Assembly: GCA_020349025.1 (NCBI GenBank)
Contig: CP070763.1
Location: 1,734,878-1,775,666 of the forward strand
Source of the DNA: Candidatus Latescibacterota bacterium
Lineage (GTDB): Bacteria > Krumholzibacteriota > Krumholzibacteriia > G020349025
Reading direction: 5' to 3'
Length of the DNA stretch: 40,789 nt
The notes below the pieces were generated by a model that worked only from the letters and a program-made list of their open reading frames with translations, did not search any database and was not told the origin of the DNA. The stretch's first letter is position 1. The number at the start of each line of letters is the position of its first letter. A program made the translations under genes and the position numbers. Positions 1 through 8,516 of the stretch are shown one piece after another.

Positions 1-95
1 CGCTTTCGCGCGCGTGACGCCGCCGCAAGCCGACGTTCGCGCTCCGGCCTTGGCGCCGGGCGCTCGCCTTCGCGCTCCACGCCTGCGGCACGCTG
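1..95. other. Window edge, no feature seen
   Basis: The 95 bp downstream of the membrane protein stop hold no supported gene or clear terminator. Confidence 0.4.
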
Positions 96-1679
96 TCAGC
101 GTTGCACTTTCAGCAGCATCCAGCCGTTGTGCGAATAGACCAGACGATGTGGCGTTCTCGCGTAGAGACGCCGGTGTGTTCCACGTGGGTCGTAGAGCAA
201 CAGGTAGTCGTAAAGGGAGGCACGCCGCCAGTCGAAGTGGGCGGGTGCGAGGTTCTCGTCGCGTTGCGAAAGGTAGGGGCGGCGGGGATTCCGGTAGTGC
301 ACCGGCGTCGTCGGCAGGAGCGCGAACGACTGGTCCACCTCGCCGAGCTTGCGCGCCTGGTAGAGCGACGCCACGTGGAGGAAGGCGCTGAAACGCAGCC
401 CCACCGGATAGGGCATGTAGATGAGACTCTTCACCTTCACGTGCGGGGGAATCACTTCGATGGCCCCATCGAGGCCGCGTGCCTGTGCGCCGACGCGGGC
501 CACGAGTTCGTTCCAGTGCAGCGCCAGCGTCAGGTGCAGGAGAAGCGCGACCCCGATCAGGGCGGCGCGCGCGCCGCGAGCGGAGGGCCAGAGCAGCGTC
601 GGGATCAGAAGCAGCGGGCCCAGCACGAGGAATCGATGGTGGAGAAGGAAGAGGCCCTGCGTCGTCAGCTCGCGGTCGGCGACCGAGTAGGGGAGAACGA
701 TGTAGAGGAGGAGAGCGAGGAGCGCGCAGGTGCGAATCCACGCGCGCATTCGAGCCGGCCATCTCTCCTCGCCCGCAACATGGCGTACGCGAGCGAGTCG
801 CCACTCGCGCGCGAGCAGAAACGCCACCAAGCCGGCGAGGAGCGCCATGACACTCCACTCCAGTGTCGCGTCGGCGCTGGCGGTGATCAGCGACCAGCCG
901 GCGTCGAGCCACTTCGTCCGTGCGTCGTCCCACGCCACCGTGAAGCCCGCTGCATCCGACGACAGGAGTCGGGCGTGGGCGGCCCAGGCGAGCACGTAGA
1001 GCAAGGGGAGCAGCAGCGGCAGGAGCCGCAGCGCGCGTTGTCGGCGCGCAACAGGCGCAAAAAGGAACCACAAACCGGCAGCGAGCAGAGCGAAGGCGAA
1101 AAGAAGAACGTGTGCGAGCGCGAGAAGAAACCACACGACGCCGTCGAGCGTCGCTGCGCCGAGGTGCGATCGGCAAGGTGTGGCGATGCGCGCGAGCAGC
1201 AGAATCAGGAACGGGAGTCCCAGGAAGAAGGAGAGAAAACCGCTCCAGACGTTGACGTTCAGCGCCAAGAGGAGGGCGAGGAGCACGTTCCACTTCGTGC
1301 CACCGACCGCCCGCGCGAGGCGAAACGACGCCCACGCCAAGCCGACGAGGTAGAGCAGCACGAAGGCGCGGACCGTGTTCACTTCGCCGAGCCGACCGAC
1401 AAGCGGCGTCGTGCTCAACAGCCCCAGGATGTTCACCTGCGGGAAGAGTGTGATCTCGAAAAGCTCGTGCAGACGCTCATCGTGCCGTTGCTCCAGGATG
1501 CGCGCCATCGCCAGATGCTGCGGCATGTCGACGAAGGGAAGAAACGAGGCGCGCAGGAAGGGCAGCGCCTGCAACGCCGCGGCGGCCAGGATCAACACGC
1601 CGACGGTCATCCCCGATGCCCGCTTGCTCGACTCCCTGCTTGGAGCCTGAGCTCGCGTTGCCGCGCCGGAACGGGTCAT
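96..1679 (-). CDS. Polytopic inner-membrane protein, possible GT-C-type glycosyltransferase
   Basis: This 527-residue protein is dominated by about ten hydrophobic segments (roughly residues 25-390) followed by a soluble C-terminal part of about 130 residues. The first extracytoplasmic loop carries PFVDMPQHLA; an acidic residue in this loop is typical of GT-C glycosyltransferases that use lipid-linked sugars. No family could be assigned with certainty, so that role is inference. The ATG at 1679 is preceded by GGAGGAG four bases upstream, which favours it over the internal Met24. It starts 21 bp after the histidine kinase stop, so it is probably the last gene of the rlmN-kinase operon. It could equally be a membrane protein of unknown function. 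Confidence 0.75.
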   Translation of the reverse strand: MTRSGAATRAQAPSRESSKRASGMTVGVLILAAAALQALPFLRASFLPFVDMPQHLAMARILEQRHDERLHELFEITLFPQVNILGLLSTTPLVGRLGEVNTVRAFVLLYLVGLAWASFRLARAVGGTKWNVLLALLLALNVNVWSGFLSFFLGLPFLILLLARIATPCRSHLGAATLDGVVWFLLALAHVLLFAFALLAAGLWFLFAPVARRQRALRLLPLLLPLLYVLAWAAHARLLSSDAAGFTVAWDDARTKWLDAGWSLITASADATLEWSVMALLAGLVAFLLAREWRLARVRHVAGEERWPARMRAWIRTCALLALLLYIVLPYSVADRELTTQGLFLLHHRFLVLGPLLLIPTLLWPSARGARAALIGVALLLHLTLALHWNELVARVGAQARGLDGAIEVIPPHVKVKSLIYMPYPVGLRFSAFLHVASLYQARKLGEVDQSFALLPTTPVHYRNPRRPYLSQRDENLAPAHFDWRRASLYDYLLLYDPRGTHRRLYARTPHRLVYSHNGWMLLKVQR

Positions 1680-1700
1680 GAGGCTCCTCCATGATCGGCG

Positions 1701-3281
1701 TCACGCCGCCGGCAGACGCACCTGCACCCAGGCGCCGCCGTCGGGCCGGTTGCCAGTCTGGATGTCACCGCCGTGATCCTCGAGGATTCTGCGCACGATC
1801 GCGAGACCGAGCCCGCTTCCGGATGGCTTGGTCGTATACGTGGGCTCGAAGACGCGCTCGCCCGCCTTGCTGGGGAACCCACAGCCACGATCCGAGAACG
1901 TGAAAGCGATCGAACCCGCGTCGCGCGCCCAGCTCACCTCCAACTCTCCCCCCTGGGGCATCGCTTCCACGGCGTTTTTCGCCAGGTTCGTGAACACCTG
2001 ACGAATCTGATCCCGGTCGGCGAGAACCGCGGGGACGCTAGCGAGCTCGGCGCGCACTCGGACGTTGGGGAGCGCCGAGTAGAGCTCCAGGACCTGTTGC
2101 AAGACTTCGCCAGGATCGATCTTCTCGAGCTGCGGCTTCGGCATGCGCGCGAAGGCGGAGAACTCGTCGGCAAGTCGGAGCAGGTGCGAGGTCTCCTCCA
2201 GGATCGTGTCGAGGCACTCGCTCACCACCGGATCTTCGGCGCCGGGGCGTTTGCGGACGCGATGGATGGAGAGTGTGATCGGTGTGAGCGGGTTCTTGAT
2301 CTCGTGCGCCAAGCGACGCGCCACGTCTTGCCACGCCGCCAGCCGTGTGGCCCGGACCAGCTGCTCATTGCTCTCGTGAAGATCGCGGCTCATCGTGTTG
2401 AAGGCGTCGGTCAACCGGCCCAGCTCTCCGGTGGATCGTGCTTCGATCTGGTGACCGAGGTCGCCGGCGGCCACCGCCTCGAATCCCATCTGCAGCCTTT
2501 CGATTGGACGTGTGAGCGTGTGCGCCAGGAAGACGCCGAGGGCGGGAGCGAGGAAGAGGAAGAGGATGGCGGTCGCGGCGAGGAACAGGCCGGCGTTGCG
2601 AATGTGCAGGCGTTCGTAGAGACCGATCTGAAGCGAGCGCATGTGACTTTCGACGACCGAGGCGATGGCTTCCGCCTCCGCCACCGGGAGCGCGAGTACG
2701 ACGATCGCGAAGTGGGGCTGTGCGTCGAGGTCGGCTGGACCCGCGACGCCGACGACGACGGAGCTGCCATCCGGGGCCTGCACCATGCGCGCGCGCTCCG
2801 ATCCGGAGCGACTGCCCGGGAGCAGATCGCGGACGAACGCTTGCGCCGGCGCCGCAGCCCAATCGCCGCGCAGCGCCAGCACCTCCTCCGTTCCGGGCGC
2901 ACCGGCGCAGAGCAGCGCCACGTACGGTCGAGCCAGCAATCCCTCGAGCTGCTGCGGCTTCGGCGCGCCCTCCTCGATCAGACGCGCGACCGCAGCATCC
3001 GCCGCGCGGCGCGCGGTGGCGTGGTGATCCGCCAACACCGTTTGCGCCAGGAGGAGGCCGGGCTCCGAGACGGTGGTGCCGGGTGTGGCATCGCGCAGCG
3101 CCTGCAACTCACGCCACAGCGTTACCATCGTGAGGAGCGCCGGCACCACGGCGAGGGCGAGGAAGACGGCGACGAGGCGTGCGCGTAGCGTGTGGTTTCC
3201 CAGCAGGAAGGCGATCGCCGCTCCGAGAATGAGAAGCGAGAGAACGACGCCCAGACCGAGAAGCAGGTTCTCGAGGTTCAT
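1701..3281 (-). CDS. NtrY-like membrane sensor histidine kinase
   Basis: This is a 526-residue sensor kinase. Two N-terminal membrane helices (about residues 5-57), a variable periplasmic sensor region, a third helix (about 232-255) and a HAMP linker (about 255-305) precede the kinase core. The H-box reads RRLAHEIKNPLTP with phospho-acceptor His326. The N-box (NLAKNAVEA), G1 (DRGCGF) and G2 (GSGLGL) ATP-binding motifs are intact. The architecture matches NtrY-type kinases, which pair with NtrX. An NtrX-like regulator is divergently encoded at 4436, so that is the likely partner (inference). The ATG at 3281 overlaps the rlmN stop as ATGA, which implies translational coupling and argues against a longer start inside rlmN. 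The signal sensed is unknown. Confidence 0.92.
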   Translation of the reverse strand: MNLENLLLGLGVVLSLLILGAAIAFLLGNHTLRARLVAVFLALAVVPALLTMVTLWRELQALRDATPGTTVSEPGLLLAQTVLADHHATARRAADAAVARLIEEGAPKPQQLEGLLARPYVALLCAGAPGTEEVLALRGDWAAAPAQAFVRDLLPGSRSGSERARMVQAPDGSSVVVGVAGPADLDAQPHFAIVVLALPVAEAEAIASVVESHMRSLQIGLYERLHIRNAGLFLAATAILFLFLAPALGVFLAHTLTRPIERLQMGFEAVAAGDLGHQIEARSTGELGRLTDAFNTMSRDLHESNEQLVRATRLAAWQDVARRLAHEIKNPLTPITLSIHRVRKRPGAEDPVVSECLDTILEETSHLLRLADEFSAFARMPKPQLEKIDPGEVLQQVLELYSALPNVRVRAELASVPAVLADRDQIRQVFTNLAKNAVEAMPQGGELEVSWARDAGSIAFTFSDRGCGFPSKAGERVFEPTYTTKPSGSGLGLAIVRRILEDHGGDIQTGNRPDGGAWVQVRLPAA

Positions 3282-4309
3282 GGCTCGGCGGCACCCCCGA
3301 AGAGCTGTCCGCATGCCGCCTCGATGTCGGTTCCCATGCTCCAGCGCACGGTGACCGATCGGAATGCGCCCTCGAGGCTGCTCTCGAACTGTCGCACGCG
3401 TTCGATCTCGGGGCGTGCGAAGCGCAGGCGCGGCTCGGGGTTGAAGGGAATCAAGTTCAGTTTGAACGGCCCGTTCGCATCACCGAGGGCACGCAGCCGT
3501 CGTGCGTCCTCCGGGCGGTCCGTGGTATCTCGCAGCAACACGTACTCGAGCGTCACGTGATGCTTCGTTCGTTCGGCGAAGAAGCGCGCCGCGTCAAGTG
3601 TCTCTTGCAGCGAGTGTCGACCCGAGACGGGCATCAGGCGCTTGCGATCGCTGTCGTTGCTGGCGTTGAGCGACACGGCCAGCTTGACGCGCAGGTCGAG
3701 CTCCGCCAACTCGCGGATGCGCTGCGGCAAGCCGGTGGTCGACACGGTGATGCGACGCGCGCCGATGTTCGCGAGCTGCGGTGCCGAGAGCACGCGAATG
3801 GAGCGCACCACCGGCTCGAAGTTGTCGAGCGGCTCACCCATCCCCATGAAGACGACGTTGAGCCCGCTGCTGGGAACGGAACGGCGCACGTGCAACACCT
3901 GAGCCACGATTTCGTCCGCTGCCAGGTTGCGCACGAGCCCGCGGCGCGCGGTCAGGCAGAACTTGCAGGCAAAGCGGCATCCGACCTGAGTGGAGATGCA
4001 GGCGGTGTGGTGTCCTGCCATCGGCATGAGAACCGCTTCCACCGCGGCGCCATCGCGAAACCGCAGCAGGAACTTCGACGTCCCGTCGCGCGACGAGGTG
4101 CGACGTACCACCTCCTCGCACGGAGTGAGGTCGAACTGTCGCGCACAATCGCGACGCTGCCCGAGCGGCAGGTTGGTCATCGAGTCGAAATCGGAGACGT
4201 GTTTCTGGTACACCCAGTCGGCGAGCTGGTCGGCGCGATAACGCTCGAGCCCGAGCGCGAGGACGCTGGCCTGCAGCTCGTCGTAGGTGAGTGCTTTCAA
4301 GGCCCGCAC
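3278..4309 (-). CDS. rlmN: 23S rRNA (adenine2503-C2)-methyltransferase RlmN
   Basis: RlmN is a radical-SAM enzyme that methylates C2 of A2503 in 23S rRNA and A37 in some tRNAs. The 343-residue length is normal for the family. The radical-SAM cluster motif is visible as CKFC preceded by GCRFA (CxxxCxxC). The C-terminal ACGQL cysteine, which forms the methyl-transfer intermediate, is present, as are the N-terminal helical domain and the GMGEPLDN motif. It is the first gene of a minus-strand operon with the histidine kinase. The start codon is GTG with an AGGAGGAG Shine-Dalgarno. Finding rlmN inserted between a sensor kinase and its presumed divergent regulator is unusual. Confidence 0.96.
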   Translation of the reverse strand: MRALKALTYDELQASVLALGLERYRADQLADWVYQKHVSDFDSMTNLPLGQRRDCARQFDLTPCEEVVRRTSSRDGTSKFLLRFRDGAAVEAVLMPMAGHHTACISTQVGCRFACKFCLTARRGLVRNLAADEIVAQVLHVRRSVPSSGLNVVFMGMGEPLDNFEPVVRSIRVLSAPQLANIGARRITVSTTGLPQRIRELAELDLRVKLAVSLNASNDSDRKRLMPVSGRHSLQETLDAARFFAERTKHHVTLEYVLLRDTTDRPEDARRLRALGDANGPFKLNLIPFNPEPRLRFARPEIERVRQFESSLEGAFRSVTVRWSMGTDIEAACGQLFGGAAEP

Positions 4310-4340
4310 GCGCTCCTCCTGGCGACAGCGGTCACCTCAC

Positions 4341-4370
4341 AGGGTATGCACAGGTTTGGGGTGACGACAA
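4341..4370 (-). promoter_or_regulatory. Possible sigma70-type promoter for the rlmN operon
   Basis: On the minus strand, TTGTCG (4370-4365) and TACCCT (4346-4341) are separated by 18 bp and lie about 30 bp upstream of the rlmN GTG. The match is moderate. It shares the short divergent region with the sigma54 regulator, where a TAGAAT -10-like element at 4397-4402 on the plus strand lacks a clear -35. Confidence 0.35.
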
Positions 4371-4435
4371 GCGCACCCTGTCGCCCGGGCCGGTGTTAGA
4401 ATCGGCCTGGGCCCGTGGACGGATCGGAGATCACT

Positions 4436-5803
4436 GTGTCGCATCGCATCCTGATCGTCGATGACGAGGAGAGCATCCGCAGCTCCCTGCAACGCTTGCT
4501 CGAATACAAAGGGTACGAGACGTTGAGCGCCGAAGACGGCCCGCGCGCGCTCCAGCTTCTCGCGGAGGAGCCGGTGGACGTCGTTCTCCTCGACATCAAG
4601 ATGCCGCGCATGGACGGGATCGAGGTCCTGCAACGGATCCGCGAAACCTACGCCGACCTCTCGGTGGTCATGATTTCGGCGCATGGGACGATCGAGACGG
4701 CGGTGGAGTGTACGAAGCACGGAGCTTTCGACTTCCTCGAGAAGCCGTGGGATCAGGACCGCCTGCTCCTCACGATCCGCAACGCCATCACACAGCGACA
4801 GCTGGTGCGCGAAAAGCTGGAGCTGCAGAGGACCCATCCCGGTCACGACGAGATGATCGGTAAGAGCGCGGCGCTCCAAGACATCCGTGACACCATCGAG
4901 CGTGTGGCGCAGACGGACGCGCGCTTGCTCATCGTGGGTGAGAACGGCACGGGCAAGGAGCTGGTGGCGCGCGCCGTGCACGACAAGAGTCGGCGGGCCG
5001 GCATGACGTTCGTCGAGGTCAACTGCGCCGCCATTCCGGAGGAGCTGATCGAGTCGGAGCTCTTCGGGCACGTGAAGGGCAGCTTCACGGGTGCGATCGC
5101 GAACCGCACCGGCAAGTTCGAGCAAGCCGATGCCGGCACCCTCTTCCTCGACGAGATTGGCGACATGAGTCTGGCGGCACAGGCGAAGGTGCTCCGCGTT
5201 CTGCAGGAGGGCAAGCTCGAGAAGGTCGGAGGGAACGAGACGCGCCTGGTGGACGTGCGCGTCATCGCGGCGACGAACAAGGATCTGCTCGAAGAGGCGC
5301 GCCGGGGGCAGTTTCGCGAGGACCTCTACTACCGTCTCAACGTGGTGCCGATCCACGTGCCGCCGCTGCGAGAGCGCCGCGACGACATTCCTCTGTTGGT
5401 CGACTACTTCCTCGAACGCGTCGCCGAGTCGTTGGGGCAGCGCCCCAAGGCCATTGCCCCCGACGCGCGCGAGATCCTGCGCCGCCAAGATTGGCCCGGC
5501 AACGTGCGCGAGCTCCGCAACGTGGTCGAGCGGATGGTGATCCTTTCGCGCGGCGGGCAGATCGAGCCGCACGAGGTGCCGCTCGATCGCAGCGCCGTTC
5601 CGCGCTCGACGCGCGACGACATCATGGGACACGCCACGTTCCAGGCCTTCAAGGAGGACGCCGAGCGCCGCTTCCTCATGCGCAAGCTGGCCGAGAACGA
5701 CGGCAACGTCAGCAAGACGGCGCGTGTCCTCGAGATGCAGCGCAGCAATCTCTACAAGAAGATCGAGAAGTACGGTCTCGACACCCGCTCCGCGTCGGAC
5801 TAG
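4436..5803 (+). CDS. NtrX/NtrC-family sigma54-dependent response regulator
   Basis: This is a 455-residue bacterial enhancer-binding protein in three parts. The receiver domain (about 1-120) has the DDE acidic pocket and phospho-acceptor Asp53 in DIKMPRMDG. The AAA+ domain (about 140-380) has Walker A GENGTGKE from residue 168, Walker B FLDEIGD, and the sigma54-contact loop as GSFTGA (215-220), a Ser variant of the usual GAFTGA. The C-terminal Fis-type helix-turn-helix includes NVSKTARVLEMQRSNLYKKI. The GTG at 4436 is preceded by GGAGA and starts directly at the receiver fold; a GTG at 4415 would add seven residues but lacks a ribosome site. Its kinase is probably the NtrY-like protein at 1701-3281 (inference from divergence). 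Confidence 0.93.
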   Translation: MSHRILIVDDEESIRSSLQRLLEYKGYETLSAEDGPRALQLLAEEPVDVVLLDIKMPRMDGIEVLQRIRETYADLSVVMISAHGTIETAVECTKHGAFDFLEKPWDQDRLLLTIRNAITQRQLVREKLELQRTHPGHDEMIGKSAALQDIRDTIERVAQTDARLLIVGENGTGKELVARAVHDKSRRAGMTFVEVNCAAIPEELIESELFGHVKGSFTGAIANRTGKFEQADAGTLFLDEIGDMSLAAQAKVLRVLQEGKLEKVGGNETRLVDVRVIAATNKDLLEEARRGQFREDLYYRLNVVPIHVPPLRERRDDIPLLVDYFLERVAESLGQRPKAIAPDAREILRRQDWPGNVRELRNVVERMVILSRGGQIEPHEVPLDRSAVPRSTRDDIMGHATFQAFKEDAERRFLMRKLAENDGNVSKTARVLEMQRSNLYKKIEKYGLDTRSASD

Positions 5804-5852
5804 CCGCGTCGCGTGACTCCGCTTCGGCTGCGCTTGAGCTGCGCTCGAGGGC

Positions 5853-7202
5853 TCAGTGAGATCCAGCGCGGACCGCGACGTTCGGCGTCGGCCTCGGCGC
5901 TGGTGCGGCGCCGCGGACGACGCGGGCGGGAACGCCGACCGCCGTCGTTCCACTGGGCACCGGCTGCACCACGGCGGCGTTGGCACCGATGACCGCGTCG
6001 GCACCGACAGCGACTCCCTGGGCGACGCTGGCGCCGATCCCGACGTAGGTGCGCGCTCCGACGCGGACGCCCCCCGCCAGACGTGCGCCCGGCGCGAGAT
6101 GGCCAAACTCGCCGACGTGGCAATCGGGGCTGACGATGCTCCCCGTGTTGAGGATGGCGCCGCGGCAAAGGCGTGCGGCGGCGTCCACGATGACGCCGGC
6201 GAGGAGAAGCGAGCCCGAAGCGATCTCGACATCGCGCCCCAGCACCGCGGTCGGGTGCACGATCGCAGGAAGGTCGAAATCGAGCTCCTCCAACTGCGCG
6301 AACCACGACTCGCGGCCTCGCGGTGACCCGAGCGCGACGACCGCGCGCCCCGGAATCTCCTCGCGGTTCAAGACCTCCCGCCCACCGAGCACCGTGTGAC
6401 CGAGGAGAGTGCTTCCGTGCCGGCTTGTCTTGTCGTCGACGAGGCCTGCGATCGTGAAGAACCCCTGGAGCTCGATGGCGTCGATGACCGCCAGAGCCAG
6501 ACCTCCGGCGCCGACGACCACAAGCGCATCATCCGCTGCCCGTCGACGCAGGCGCGCGCGTGCGGTGGTGGCAACAGCCGGCGGCTGCGTGCCCGCGGCG
6601 GCGGCCGGGTTTTCCGGCCCTGGGGAGGGGGCCAGTGGGACCGCCGATGCGCGGACCCGACGTCTCGGAATCAGCGTGTGCCACAGCGTCTTGAAGTCGA
6701 GCCAGGGTGAGTAGTGGTCGACGTAGTAGAGGTCGAGCTCGATGCGCTCCGCGGCGGCACCATCAGCGCGTTCGTGCACCTGCTCCCAGCCGGTAATGCC
6801 GGGGCGGAAAAGCAGGCGTCGTCCCTGCCGCGCGGTGTACGTGTCGGCCCGCTGTCGGTGCGCGGCTCGCGGACCGACGAAGCTCATCTCGCCGATCAGG
6901 ATGTTGAAGAGCCTCGGCAGCCCCGCGATTCGAGTCTTCTCCAGGAGGCGCCCGAACGCGGTCTTCTGTGGCTCCTCCTCCTGCATCCCCGCGCCGTCGA
7001 GGGGGGAGCGACGCCGCAGCGTCCGGAAGCGAAACATGGCGAAGGGACGGCCACGCTCCCCGATACGCTCTTCGAGCACGAGTGGGCTGCCCGAGAGCAG
7101 CAGCAGAAGCGTGACCAGCAAGAGGAGCGGTGCGAGCAGCACCACGAGGAGCAGCGCAACCACACGGTCGGTGCTGTACTTCAGGAACTTCACGACATCC
7201 AT
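5853..7202 (-). CDS. Fusion of degenerate phosphoglycosyl transferase and degenerate PglD/NeuD-like acyltransferase
   Basis: Residues 1-180 match the monotopic phosphoglycosyl transferase family (PglC/WcaJ-like): a hydrophobic re-entrant helix (about 14-38), NILIGEMSFVGPR (100-112) and RPGITGWEQV (133-142). After an Ala/Pro-rich linker (about 182-222), residues 225-430 match PglD/NeuD sugar acyltransferases: a GAGG nucleotide-sugar motif (231-234), then left-handed beta-helix hexapeptides ending in VGVPARVV. Both active sites look broken. The Asp-Glu dyad before LPRLFN is Ala93-Gly94, and the catalytic His of the EHDC motif is Pro359 (SPDC). A real PglC-PglD arrangement would build lipid-linked modified sugars for glycans. 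This copy may be a scaffold, a sugar-binding sensor, or a divergent enzyme. It overlaps the HAD-like gene by 13 bp, so the two are co-translated. Confidence 0.88.
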   Translation of the reverse strand: MDVVKFLKYSTDRVVALLLVVLLAPLLLLVTLLLLLSGSPLVLEERIGERGRPFAMFRFRTLRRRSPLDGAGMQEEEPQKTAFGRLLEKTRIAGLPRLFNILIGEMSFVGPRAAHRQRADTYTARQGRRLLFRPGITGWEQVHERADGAAAERIELDLYYVDHYSPWLDFKTLWHTLIPRRRVRASAVPLAPSPGPENPAAAAGTQPPAVATTARARLRRRAADDALVVVGAGGLALAVIDAIELQGFFTIAGLVDDKTSRHGSTLLGHTVLGGREVLNREEIPGRAVVALGSPRGRESWFAQLEELDFDLPAIVHPTAVLGRDVEIASGSLLLAGVIVDAAARLCRGAILNTGSIVSPDCHVGEFGHLAPGARLAGGVRVGARTYVGIGASVAQGVAVGADAVIGANAAVVQPVPSGTTAVGVPARVVRGAAPAPRPTPNVAVRAGSH

Positions 7203-7849
7203 GTCGGCCCACCCGCGTCGAGTCTGTCGAGAAGACGCTCCAGGTCACGAGTCCCGCCTGCGCCCTCGCAACCCGGGTCACCCGGCGGCCACGCCCGACA
7301 TCCCGCAGCGCGCGCAGCTTGGCGCAGGCGCGGTGACGGCGCGACGTAGAAGCATTCCCGCGGGCGCAGGTCGCAGCGCTGGAGCAGCCAGCGAAAGGCG
7401 AATGCGCTCGGCGGCGCCGCGTCGCGTCCGAGCTGCTCGGTCCAGACGCAGCGCTCGACGAGGTCGCGAATGCCGAGGTCGCAAAGGCACGACTCGAGCG
7501 CCGCGACGGGGCCCTCGTCCAGGAGAGCGAGCCGATAGGTGGTGGCGAACTGGCCGAGAAGCGCCCGGATCGATGGGTCCGGTTGCAGCCTGGGACAGGC
7601 GGAGCGTGCCGCCATCACGGCGCCCCGCGCCGCCCTGCCGTCGACGCGGAGTCCGAGGTCGCGGAGCGAGCGCGACACGAGGGCGCGTGGTCCAAAGCGG
7701 TCCAGACGCTCGGCTGCGGCGCTGCAAAAGGGGCGTCTCGGGACACCCTGCGTCGCGAGCGCGTCCGCGGCCGCCTCGATGGCGGCCTCGCGCAACTTCG
7801 CCGCCGGGACCAGAACGCCACGCACGCCGAGAATGACCGCCTCGATCAT
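7190..7849 (-). CDS. HAD-superfamily fold protein lacking catalytic motifs
   Basis: This 219-residue protein has the layout of HAD-IA-type phosphatases found in polysaccharide loci: an N-terminal strand, a helical cap, and a C-terminal ECFYVAPSPRLRQAARAAG block matching the usual YVGDNPxxD motif. Each catalytic motif is altered. The nucleophile segment reads VILGVRGVL where FDxDGxL is expected, so both aspartates are absent. The motif II segment is LALLDEGP. The motif III lysine is not visible in GRDAAPPSAF. The motif IV aspartates are lost. The ATG at 7849 has GGAGGG five bases upstream; starts further upstream would add unstructured sequence. The gene overlaps and precedes the sugar transferase/acyltransferase fusion, suggesting one functional unit, probably in glycan metabolism (inference). 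Confidence 0.78.
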   Translation of the reverse strand: MIEAVILGVRGVLVPAAKLREAAIEAAADALATQGVPRRPFCSAAAERLDRFGPRALVSRSLRDLGLRVDGRAARGAVMAARSACPRLQPDPSIRALLGQFATTYRLALLDEGPVAALESCLCDLGIRDLVERCVWTEQLGRDAAPPSAFAFRWLLQRCDLRPRECFYVAPSPRLRQAARAAGCRAWPPGDPGCEGAGGTRDLERLLDRLDAGGPTWMS

Positions 7850-7947
7850 GGACCCTCCACACGCCCTCTGCCGCAGCTCCGCGGCAAGTCGCATGCCTCG
7901 GAAGGCCTTTCCACGATCCAGTCGATCAGCGGAATCCCCCGTCATCC

Positions 7948-7975
7948 TTGACTTTGGGCCGCTCGTTGTTATCAT
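7948..7975 (+). promoter_or_regulatory. Sigma70-type promoter for the small secreted protein
   Basis: TTGACT (7948-7953) and TATCAT (7970-7975) are separated by 16 bp, giving a predicted start near 7982 and a leader of about 129 nt before the ATG at 8111. It may also drive the TPR regulator at 8517, since only 52 bp separate the two genes. It lies divergent from the HAD-like gene. Confidence 0.6.
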
Positions 7976-8110
7976 TTGGCGTAAGCCCGCTTCTGGTTAC
8001 TCCTTTAGACGGGAGTGATGTCGGTCTGCCAGCTTCGATGTCGAGTCCCGACCAGGCGTCAGACAGGAGCTGAAGACTCGCGCAGGCATCGGAGCGGAAG
8101 GAGATTGGGC

Positions 8111-8464
8111 ATGGATAAGCGGATCTGGTCAGCTGCCGGGCTGGTCTGCATCCTCCTCTTCCTCCTCGCGGCACCCCTCACCCAGGCCTCCGAGAATCGT
8201 ACGACAGAACTTGAGAGCTTCGAGGTCAAGTGGCGTTTCGGTGCGCGCTCGGCCGCGGGCGCGAACCCGCTTCCCAACACCGGGATCGGCGAGCCGGGTG
8301 ACGACGACACACCGAATCGCGATGGAGACGGTGTGGTCTTCCAGAATCCGCAGCGCAGCAAGACCATCGCCGCGGATGGAGGCGGAGGGGGATTCAAGAG
8401 ACTGCGTCTCATCGCAGCGGGCCTGCGCCTGCACATGCTGAAGATTCTGCGAGCCTGGGACTGA
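8111..8464 (+). CDS. Small secreted protein with a cationic amphipathic C-terminus (unrecognised family)
   Basis: This 117-residue protein has an N-terminal signal peptide (KR, then a hydrophobic run to about residue 26, with cleavage likely after TQA). The mature part is short, has an acidic middle (GEPGDDDTPNRDGDG), then five glycines, then a 23-residue tail starting FKRLRLIAAG and ending LKILRAWD. The tail is rich in Lys/Arg/Leu and reads as an amphipathic helix, similar in character to secreted signal or membrane-active peptides. No family was recognised. AAGGAGA lies six bases before the ATG. The gene sits 52 bp upstream of a TPR-sensor transcription activator in the same direction, which suggests functional linkage (inference): ligand, substrate or target of that regulator. 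Confidence 0.72.
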   Translation: MDKRIWSAAGLVCILLFLLAAPLTQASENRTTELESFEVKWRFGARSAAGANPLPNTGIGEPGDDDTPNRDGDGVVFQNPQRSKTIAADGGGGGFKRLRLIAAGLRLHMLKILRAWD

Positions 8465-8516
8465 ATCGCAGGCTCGACCTGATGAGTATGAACTCCCGAT
8501 CTCGCCGGGGGCGTCC

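Noticed and set aside
4337..6232. 631-codon antisense ORF opposite the NtrX-like regulator
   Set aside because: Reading-frame shadow in GC-rich DNA; the plus-strand frame has intact receiver, AAA+ and Fis motifs.
7977..7992. TGGCGTAAGCCCGC near the small secreted gene
   Set aside because: The GG to GC distance is one base short; the TTGACT/TATCAT pair is a better promoter.
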